A DNA stretch of 6,151 nt. Origin: DATJBC01 sp035515515. Its GTDB lineage: Bacteria > Actinomycetota > Acidimicrobiia > Acidimicrobiales > UBA8190. The notes under the pieces are model-generated. The model searched no databases. It was not told where the DNA came from and saw nothing but the letters and a program-made list of their open reading frames with translations. The DNA lies in NCBI GenBank assembly GCA_035515515.1, contig DATJBC010000005.1, forward strand, positions 1 to 6,151, read 5' to 3'. Position numbers and translations under genes: made by a program. Each line of letters begins with the position of its first letter. Position 1 is the first letter of the stretch. This document shows positions 1 to 4,684 of the stretch, in pieces.

Positions 1-638
1 CGGGGCCCGAGGAGGTGGGTGGCGTCGCGCCGGGCGCCGGGGCCGAAGGCGACGCCGGCCCCGGTGGCCAGGGCGCGGGCCACCACCAGGGCGGCGCCCG
101 TGATGGCCCAGTCTCCCGCGCCGGGGACCTCGTCGAGCACCCGGCGCGCCCAGGCGAGCTGGAGGCCCACCCGGACGGCGGGGAGCTCCTCGCCCCCGGG
201 GTCGCCCCACGGCGAGGACCTCAGCGCGGCCCGCACGGCGCCCGGGGTGCGCGCCGCGGCCACCGCCGGCCACGCCGTGGCGAGCGACCCCAGCGCGTAG
301 GGGGTGCGGGCGACCCGGCCGGAGAGGCCGAGCAGCTGTCCGGTGACGTTGGCGATCTCGAAGCGGCCGGCCAGCACGCGCAGCGGGCCCGCCCCCATGG
401 GCGGGCCCCACCCGGCCAGCACGCGCAGGTGCCACAGCACCGTGGCCGACACCACGTGCTGCGCGGCGGCCAGGTCCATGTCGGGGTCGACGTCCGCTCC
501 GTAGGGGGTCAGCTGCAGCGCCGCCAGCGCGGACGCCAGGGACGGCGAGGCCGCCAGCCGGCGCGCCCCCTCGTCGCCCAGACGGCGCCGCAGGAGCCCC
601 TGTCCCCGCACGCCGGCGGCGATCCAGCCGGCGCTCAC
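1..638 (-). CDS. V-type ATPase subunit C (AC39/subunit d)-like protein, 3' partial
   Basis: Predicted central connector of a V/A-type ATPase, linking the rotor shaft to the membrane ring on the cytoplasmic side. The GTG at 638 overlaps the stalk-gene stop as GTGA, with AGGGA 8 bases upstream. Translation reads MSAGWIAAGVRGQGLLRRRL at the start, then TPYGADVDP (about 44-52), a SATVLWHLRVLAGW segment (about 65-78), RFEIANVTG (about 89-97), SSPWGDPGG (about 136-144), and LVVARALA (about 178-185). There is no stop before the left edge, so at least 212 residues are visible and the C-terminus is missing; the recalled length of this actinobacterial family is a little over 300. The evidence is recalled similarity to actinobacterial V0D/AC39 proteins, not catalytic motifs, since the family has none. 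With the preceding gene it suggests a V-ATPase cluster continuing to the left. Confidence 0.75.
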   Translation of the reverse strand, partial: MSAGWIAAGVRGQGLLRRRLGDEGARRLAASPSLASALAALQLTPYGADVDPDMDLAAAQHVVSATVLWHLRVLAGWGPPMGAGPLRVLAGRFEIANVTGQLLGLSGRVARTPYALGSLATAWPAVAAARTPGAVRAALRSSPWGDPGGEELPAVRVGLQLAWARRVLDEVPGAGDWAITGAALVVARALATGAGVAFGPGARRDATHLLGP

Positions 639-1078
639 GACCGGCGTCCCTGGGCCTGGACGAGCCCGAGCACGCGCTCGACCACGAGCTCGGCCAGCGC
701 GTCGGTGCGCTCGGCGGCGCGCGCCCGGACGCGTTGCGCCTCGGCGTCGCCGGCCGCCCGCATCCGACGGCACTCGGCGTCCGCCTGGGCGAGGCGGGAC
801 CGGGTGGCCTCGGCGCGGGCGCCAACGGCGCGCGAGCGGGCCTCGAGGACCAGCCGGTGGGCCTCGTCACGCGCCGCCGCGCGACGCTGCTCGGCGCGCC
901 GCGCCGCCTCGGTGACGAGCGCCATGGCGCGCTGCGCGGGGTCCTCGAGGGCCGCGAACACCGGGGCCAGCTCGTCCTCGAGCGCGGCCGTGCGGTCGGC
1001 GGGCACCCCCGCCGTCGTGGGCGCCCCCGGCACACCGTGGAACCGGAACCGCCGGAGGATCGCACCGAGGGCGGGCAC
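635..1078 (-). CDS. Putative V/A-type ATPase peripheral-stalk-like coiled-coil subunit
   Basis: A 147-residue, Ala/Arg/Glu-rich protein predicted to be mostly helical. The N-terminus ILRRFRFHGVPGAP followed by AGVPADR looks like the head of small actinobacterial V-ATPase-linked proteins, by recall only. Residues about 45-125 look like a long coiled coil with charged repeats (EAARRAEQRRAAARDEA, ARAEATRSRLAQAD), as in peripheral stalk subunits (E/G/H or F-type b). The C-terminal LAELVVERVLGLV is a short hydrophobic helix. There is no signal peptide or membrane segment. The start is GTG at 1078, 8 bases after the ACP stop, with AGGG overlapping that stop. Its own TGA overlaps the GTG of the next gene, a subunit-C-like protein, which is the main reason for the V-ATPase call. 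The subunit letter cannot be assigned from sequence; low-complexity coiled coils are weak evidence of homology. Confidence 0.6.
   Translation of the reverse strand: MPALGAILRRFRFHGVPGAPTTAGVPADRTAALEDELAPVFAALEDPAQRAMALVTEAARRAEQRRAAARDEAHRLVLEARSRAVGARAEATRSRLAQADAECRRMRAAGDAEAQRVRARAAERTDALAELVVERVLGLVQAQGRRS
647..651 (-). promoter_or_regulatory. Ribosome binding site (AGGGA) for the subunit-C-like gene
   Basis: AGGGA lies 8 bases before the GTG at 638, within the end of the stalk gene, and supports that GTG as the start rather than a later in-frame codon. Confidence 0.6.
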
Positions 1079-1084
1079 CGTCGG

Positions 1085-1088
1085 CCCT
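1085..1088 (-). promoter_or_regulatory. Ribosome binding site (AGGG) overlapping the ACP stop
   Basis: AGGG, 6 bases before the GTG at 1078, begins with the A and G of the ACP TAG stop (1087-1089). Termination on the ACP and initiation on the stalk gene therefore share bases. Confidence 0.5.
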
Positions 1089-1338
1089 ACCCGCCGCCGG
1101 TCTGCGCCGTGAGGTACGAGACGGCGCCGTCGAGCGTCGAGAGTTGTGGGTAGTCGCGCTCGGGTATCTCCAGGCCCGTTGCCTCGTGCAGCCCGACCAC
1201 GAAGTTCAAGAAGTCGATGGAGTCGAGGTCGAGCGCCTCCTGCAGCGTCTCGTCCGGGCCAACCTGGTCGAGGTCGGCCTCGGGCGCCACCTGGCGCACG
1301 GTGGATCGGATGAGCTGGCGGGCTTCGTCGTCGTTCAT
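1087..1338 (-). CDS. Free-standing acyl carrier protein (phosphopantetheine-binding) linked to the E1-E2 genes
   Basis: A predicted carrier that holds acyl groups on a 4'-phosphopantetheine arm attached by a phosphopantetheinyl transferase. The 83-residue protein has the ACP four-helix pattern, and the attachment site is Ser40 in LDLDSIDFLNF. The helix after the serine (FLNFVVGLHEATG) lacks the acidic DTVELVMALE run of fatty-acid-synthase ACPs. The C-terminal PERDYPQLSTLDGAVSYL is a conserved-looking signature of this subfamily. The start MNDDEARQL at 1338 overlaps the E2 stop (ATGA). The frame is open far upstream, but that is an E2 shadow; only a modest AGGAG, 11 bases away, precedes the ATG. 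Its partner is unknown. It could accept acyl groups from the E2 or the ligase, or supply octanoyl groups for lipoylation of Lys42; both are inferences. Its stop overlaps the ribosome site of the next gene. Confidence 0.88.
   Translation of the reverse strand: MNDDEARQLIRSTVRQVAPEADLDQVGPDETLQEALDLDSIDFLNFVVGLHEATGLEIPERDYPQLSTLDGAVSYLTAQTGGG
1219..1221 (-). other. Phosphopantetheine attachment codon (Ser40 of the ACP)
   Basis: The TCC codon encodes the serine in LDLDSIDF, the D-S-I/L site that phosphopantetheinyl transferases modify in carrier proteins. Confidence 0.85.
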
Positions 1339-2726
1339 AGGTTCTCTGGCTCCTGGAGCAAGCGGTCGATCTCGGCGAGGAAGCGGCCTCCGCGGTGGCC
1401 GTCGCTCGCCCGGTGGTCGGCGGACAGCGTCGCCGTCAGGCAGGGCCGCACGCCGAGCATGCCGCCTCTGGCCACGGCGCGCTCGGTCACCTGCCCGAAG
1501 CCGACCAGGGCGACCTGCGGCGGGTAGATGACCCCGAAGACGGCTTCCACCCCCAGCTCGCCGAGGTTGGTGACGGTGATGGTGGGGTCGGCCATCTCCG
1601 AGCTCCGCAGCACCCCGGCGCGGGCTCGTCCGACGAGGTCGTGCAGCTGTGCCATGAGGTCGTCGAGGCCGAGCCGGTCCGTGTCGTGGATGGCCGGCGC
1701 GATCACGCCGCCCGAGCGCAGGGAGATGGCCACGCCGACGTGCACCGCCTCGCTGGGGGTGAAGGCGTCGGTGAAGAAGCCGTTCATCTCGGGCACCTTG
1801 GCCACCGCCCGCGCCGTGGCCTTGAGCAGCAGGACGGGCAGGACGAGGCGCCCGGTCGTGGGGCGCTCGAGGTTGGCGCGCTCGAGCCAGTCCGTGGCGG
1901 CGCCGACGTCGATGGTGGTGCTCAGGTAGTAGTGGGGGATCTCGCGCTTGGACCGGGCCATCAGCGCGCCGATGGCCTGGCGCAGCGCCGCCTGCCGTTC
2001 CCCGGTGCTGCGGGCCGCGGCCGTCGAGGGCAGCGGGCCGGGCGCGGCGGGCGCCACGGCCGCGGGCGGCGCCTCCGTCGCCTCGGCACGGGGCGCGCCC
2101 TGGCGCACGTCGCGCGCCACCACGGCGCCGCCGGGACCGGTTCCGTGTAGCGACGCCAGGTCGGTGCCCTCCTCGGCGGCCAGCCGCCGGGCCAAGGGGG
2201 ACGACGCCGGTGGGCGCCCGCTCCGGCGCCGGGCGGCCTGCTCCACGTCGGCCCGGGTCACGGCCCCCCCAGGCCCGCTCCCTTCGATCCTCGCCACGTC
2301 GACGCCGAGCTGCTCGGCCAGGTGGCGCAGCACCGGCGAGTGCAGCTGCGCCGGCGGGAGCGTCGCCGTGAGGCCCGGCACGGGCGCGCCCCGGGCTGCC
2401 GGGCGCTGCGGCGCAGCCCTGCGCGCCGGGCGCGCCCGCTCGGGCTCCTCGGGCGTCCCCCCGGTGGGCGCCGGTGCCGGCGGCGCCGGGGCGGCGCTGG
2501 TGAGGAGGGCCAGGACCGTGCCCACGGGGACGCGCTCGCCTTCGCCCACGACGAGGGTGTCGATCACGCCGCTCTCGAAGATCTCCACGTCGACGGTGGA
2601 CTTCTCGGTCTCGACCACGGCGACGATGTCGCCGCGGTGCACCTCGTCGCCCGGCTTCACGAGCCACTTGACGACCGTGCCGGCCTCCATGTCGGCGCCG
2701 AGCGAGGGCATGGTGAATTCGCCCAT
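1335..2726 (-). CDS. Dihydrolipoamide acyltransferase (E2) with one lipoyl and two tandem E1/E3-binding domains
   Basis: Core of the dehydrogenase complex: takes the acyl group from E1 on a swinging lipoyl arm and transfers it to CoA. In the 463 residues I see a lipoyl domain (1-76) with the lipoylated Lys42 in VETEKSTVDVE, an Ala/Pro linker (77-126), two peripheral-subunit-binding domains (about 129-167 and 174-211), a second Ala/Pro linker, and the catalytic domain (about 242-463). Catalytic features are NLGELGVEAVFGVIYPP (387-403) and the HxxxDG active site (His438, Asp442, Gly443). The C-terminal ending AEIDRLLQEPENL is typical. The doubled binding domain is the oddity: both copies have Ala where GtGxxGR normally has Arg. 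The ATG at 2726 abuts the E1 beta stop, with GGAGG 5 bases upstream. The TGA stop overlaps the ACP ATG. A single lipoyl domain fits bacterial acetoin or pyruvate E2. No E3 gene follows. Confidence 0.94.
   Translation of the reverse strand: MGEFTMPSLGADMEAGTVVKWLVKPGDEVHRGDIVAVVETEKSTVDVEIFESGVIDTLVVGEGERVPVGTVLALLTSAAPAPPAPAPTGGTPEEPERARPARRAAPQRPAARGAPVPGLTATLPPAQLHSPVLRHLAEQLGVDVARIEGSGPGGAVTRADVEQAARRRSGRPPASSPLARRLAAEEGTDLASLHGTGPGGAVVARDVRQGAPRAEATEAPPAAVAPAAPGPLPSTAAARSTGERQAALRQAIGALMARSKREIPHYYLSTTIDVGAATDWLERANLERPTTGRLVLPVLLLKATARAVAKVPEMNGFFTDAFTPSEAVHVGVAISLRSGGVIAPAIHDTDRLGLDDLMAQLHDLVGRARAGVLRSSEMADPTITVTNLGELGVEAVFGVIYPPQVALVGFGQVTERAVARGGMLGVRPCLTATLSADHRASDGHRGGRFLAEIDRLLQEPENL
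1350..1354 (-). promoter_or_regulatory. Weakly placed ribosome binding site (AGGAG) for the ACP
   Basis: AGGAG lies 11 bases before the ACP ATG at 1338, farther than the usual 5-8 bases. ACP translation may therefore depend mostly on coupling to E2 through the ATGA overlap. This is an inference from spacing. Confidence 0.45.
2094..2342 (-). repeat. Tandem duplicated peripheral-subunit-binding domain within E2
   Basis: Two homologous segments of about 39 residues lie back to back (2342-2226 and 2207-2094). Copy 1 contains SPVLRHLAEQLGVD and GSGPGGAVTRADV; copy 2 contains SPLARRLAAEEGTD and GTGPGGAVVARDV. A short RSGRPP spacer separates them. The protein copies are clearly related, but the DNA has diverged, so this is an old duplication rather than a recent or assembly-made one. 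In the known B. stearothermophilus domain these segments bind E1 or E3. Confidence 0.85.
2601..2603 (-). other. Lipoylation site codon (Lys42 of E2)
   Basis: The AAG codon encodes Lys42 in the VETEKSTVDVE hairpin of the lipoyl domain, the usual attachment point of lipoate in E2 proteins. Confidence 0.88.
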
Positions 2727-3698
2727 CTAGGCCTCCAGCCGGCGCACGGCGTCGACGACCTTCTCGGGCTGGGGCAGGGCGGCGTCCTCGAGGTGCTTGG
2801 CGTAGGGCATGGGGACCTCGGCGCTGCACACCCGGGCCACCGGGGCGTCGAGATCGTAGAAGGCCTCCTCGGTGATGCGGCAGGCGATCTCGGCGGACAG
2901 GCTGCCGCTCCGCCAGCCCTCGTCCACGACCACGGCCCGGTGGGTGCGGCCGACCGACGCCAGGATGGTGCCGGTGTCGAGGGGCCGCAGCGAGCGGAGG
3001 TCGACCACCTCGGCCGCCACGCCTTCGTCGGCCAGGACCTCGGCAGCCCCCAGGGCGGTCCGCAGCGTCCCGCCGTAGGCGATGATCGTCACGTCGTCCC
3101 CGCGGCGGCGCACCGCCGCCGAGGTGATGTCCACCGCGCCCGTCTCGGTCAGCTCTCCCTCGACGTTGTAGAGCGCGCCGTTCTCGAAGACGAGGACGGG
3201 GTCGGGGTCGCACAGCGACGGCCACAACATCCCCCGGGCGTCGTCGATCGTGGCCGGGGCGAGCACGCGCAGGCCCGGGATGTGGGTGTACCAGCCTTCG
3301 AGGCTGTGGGAGTGCTGGGCGGCGAGCTGCCGGCCGGCACCGGTCGTCATGCGGATCACGATGGGGACGCTGAACTGCCCGCCCGACATGTACAGCAGGG
3401 TCGCGGCGTTGTTCATGATCTGGTCGAGGGCGAGGAGGCTGAAGTTCACCGTCATGATCTCGACGATGGGCCGCATGCCGCCCAGCGCCGCCCCGATGCC
3501 CGCGCCCACGAAGGCCGATTCGGACAGCGGGGCGTCGCGGATCCGCTCGGGGCCGAACTCCTCGAGCAGCCCGAGGCTGACCGCGTAGCAGCCGCCGTAG
3601 CGCCCCACGTCCTCACCCATGAGGAAGACCCGGTCGTCGCGCACGAGGGCGTCGCGGATCGCCTCGCGCATCGCTTCGCGGTAGGTGATGACGCTCAT
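2727..3698 (-). CDS. Thiamine-diphosphate dehydrogenase E1 component, beta subunit (pyruvate or acetoin type)
   Basis: Beta partner of E1, completing the thiamine-diphosphate site and carrying the C-terminal transketolase-like domain. The protein is 323 residues, the usual length. Visible features are MSVITYREAMREAI at the start, GEDVGRYGG (28-36), LSESAFVGAGIGAAL (58-72) with Glu60 at the position that activates the cofactor, the QHSHSLEGWYTHIPGLRV segment (128-145) with His129, and VVDLRSLRPLD (231-241) opening the C-terminal domain. The frame stays open upstream to 4073, but translation there is only a shadow of E1 alpha. The start at 3698 is chosen because it overlaps the alpha stop as ATGA, follows a GGGAGGG, and gives the standard family N-terminus. 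The TAG stop is followed directly by the E2 ATG with no spacer. It is intact with no missing motif. Substrate, pyruvate or acetoin, is unresolved. Confidence 0.94.
   Translation of the reverse strand: MSVITYREAMREAIRDALVRDDRVFLMGEDVGRYGGCYAVSLGLLEEFGPERIRDAPLSESAFVGAGIGAALGGMRPIVEIMTVNFSLLALDQIMNNAATLLYMSGGQFSVPIVIRMTTGAGRQLAAQHSHSLEGWYTHIPGLRVLAPATIDDARGMLWPSLCDPDPVLVFENGALYNVEGELTETGAVDITSAAVRRRGDDVTIIAYGGTLRTALGAAEVLADEGVAAEVVDLRSLRPLDTGTILASVGRTHRAVVVDEGWRSGSLSAEIACRITEEAFYDLDAPVARVCSAEVPMPYAKHLEDAALPQPEKVVDAVRRLEA
2732..2736 (-). promoter_or_regulatory. Ribosome binding site (GGAGG) for E2
   Basis: GGAGG lies 5 bases before the E2 ATG at 2726, in the last codons of E1 beta. The beta TAG falls between it and the ATG, so the order is GGAGG, CC, TAG, ATG with no spacer between stop and start. 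Confidence 0.78.
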
Positions 3699-4684
3699 CG
3701 TCCCTCCCTCGGCCCGGGCTCCGACGTCACGAAGCGCTCGAGGTCCGAGACCGCCTCCAGCGATCCGGCCTCGGCGAAGGCGATGGCGTCGTCGATCTCG
3801 GCGTCGATCTCGGACTCCATCCGATCGAGGTCGCCCTCGTCGAGGGCGCCCGTCGCGCCGAGCGCGGTGGAGAGGGCGGTGATCGGGTCCCGCTCCTTCC
3901 AGCGCTCGATCTCGTCCTTGTCGCGGTAGCGGTCCGAGTCGTACATGGAATGGGCCCGGAAGCGGTACGTGCGCATCTCCAGGAAGTGCGGGCCGCCGCC
4001 GTCCCGGATCGCCTCGCACGCCAGCCGGGCGCCGTCCTCCACGGCTGCGACGTCCATCCCGTCGACGTCCCACGACGGCATCCGGTAGCTGGCGGCCTTG
4101 AGCGACAGGTCCGTCTCGGACTGGGCGAGGCCGATGGCGGTCCCCATGGCGTAGAGGTTGTTCTCGCAGCAGAACAGCACGGGGAGGTGCCAGAGCGCAG
4201 CCAGGTTCATCGACTCGTGGAATTCGCCTTCGGCCACCGCCCCGTCACCGAAGAAGCACGCCGTCACGTGCGGGCGCCCCTGGAGGTGGTCGGCCAGTGC
4301 CAGCCCGACGGCGAGGGGGAGCCCCCCGCCCACGATGGCGTTGCCTCCGTAGAAGCGGGTGGCGGCGTCGAAGATGTGCATGGAGCCACCTCGGCCCCTG
4401 CTGGTCCCCTCGAGCTTGCCCTCGAGCTCGGCCATGGTGGCGCGCATCGAGATGCCGCGCGCCAGGGCGTGCCCGTGCTCGCGGTAGGTGGCCACCACGG
4501 CGTCCTCCGGGCCGAGCGCCTCCATCACGCCGACGGCGCACGCCTCCTCGCCGATGCCGAGGTGGAGGAAGCCCCGGATGGCCGACCGGCTGTAGAGCTC
4601 GACACAGCGCTCCTCGAACCGGCGGATGCGCAGCATCTGGCGCAGGAGGTGCAGGGCGTGGTCCGCTCCGTCGGGGGCGGTCAT
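3695..4684 (-). CDS. Thiamine-diphosphate dehydrogenase E1 component, alpha subunit (pyruvate or acetoin type)
   Basis: Alpha half of a heterotetrameric E1 that decarboxylates a 2-oxoacid, or cleaves acetoin, on thiamine diphosphate and passes the acyl unit to the lipoyl arm of E2. The 329 residues match the short PdhA/AcoA type. The thiamine-diphosphate/Mg motif is GDG (146-148) through NN (175-176). Other family segments are TYREHGHALARGI (66-78), GRGGSMHIF (97-105), the E2-facing phosphorylation-loop region FRAHSMYDSDRYR (242-254), and ENNLYAMGT (174-182), which follows the cofactor site. The ATG at 4684 overlaps the acsA stop, and a GGAGG lies 7 bases upstream. Its own stop overlaps the E1 beta start in the same way, which suggests translational coupling and balanced subunits. 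Pyruvate and acetoin cannot be separated from sequence alone. A branched-chain E1 is less likely, given the close PdhA/AcoA resemblance. Confidence 0.93.
   Translation of the reverse strand: MTAPDGADHALHLLRQMLRIRRFEERCVELYSRSAIRGFLHLGIGEEACAVGVMEALGPEDAVVATYREHGHALARGISMRATMAELEGKLEGTSRGRGGSMHIFDAATRFYGGNAIVGGGLPLAVGLALADHLQGRPHVTACFFGDGAVAEGEFHESMNLAALWHLPVLFCCENNLYAMGTAIGLAQSETDLSLKAASYRMPSWDVDGMDVAAVEDGARLACEAIRDGGGPHFLEMRTYRFRAHSMYDSDRYRDKDEIERWKERDPITALSTALGATGALDEGDLDRMESEIDAEIDDAIAFAEAGSLEAVSDLERFVTSEPGPREGR
3702..3708 (-). promoter_or_regulatory. Ribosome binding site (GGGAGGG) for E1 beta
   Basis: A run of GAGGGAGGGACG precedes the ATG at 3698, so there are two possible pairings (spacing 4 or 7 bases). 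It lies in the last codons of E1 alpha and decides the beta start against the longer open frame reaching 4073. Confidence 0.75.

Noticed and set aside
15..1112. A plus-strand open frame opposite the V-ATPase-like genes
   Set aside because: The translation is low-complexity Gly/Arg/Ala with no domain, while the minus strand holds overlapping genes with starts and ribosome sites.
1087..1338. The ACP as the housekeeping fatty-acid synthase carrier
   Set aside because: The helix after the serine lacks the acidic pattern, and there are no fatty-acid genes beside it. It cannot be excluded outright, but the context points elsewhere.
1339..3225. A long minus-strand open frame continuing into the ACP
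   Set aside because: Only the last 83 codons look like a protein; the rest is an out-of-frame reading of E2 and E1 beta. A fusion is not supported.
2322..3929. A long plus-strand open frame of over 500 codons
   Set aside because: It lies opposite E1 beta and E2, which have clear family motifs. High GC makes stops rare, and its His/Gly/Arg-rich translation matches no family I recognise.
3699..4073. An N-terminal extension of E1 beta to an upstream GTG
   Set aside because: The extra residues are arginine-rich shadow of E1 alpha. The ATG at 3698 has a ribosome site, an ATGA overlap and the family N-terminus.
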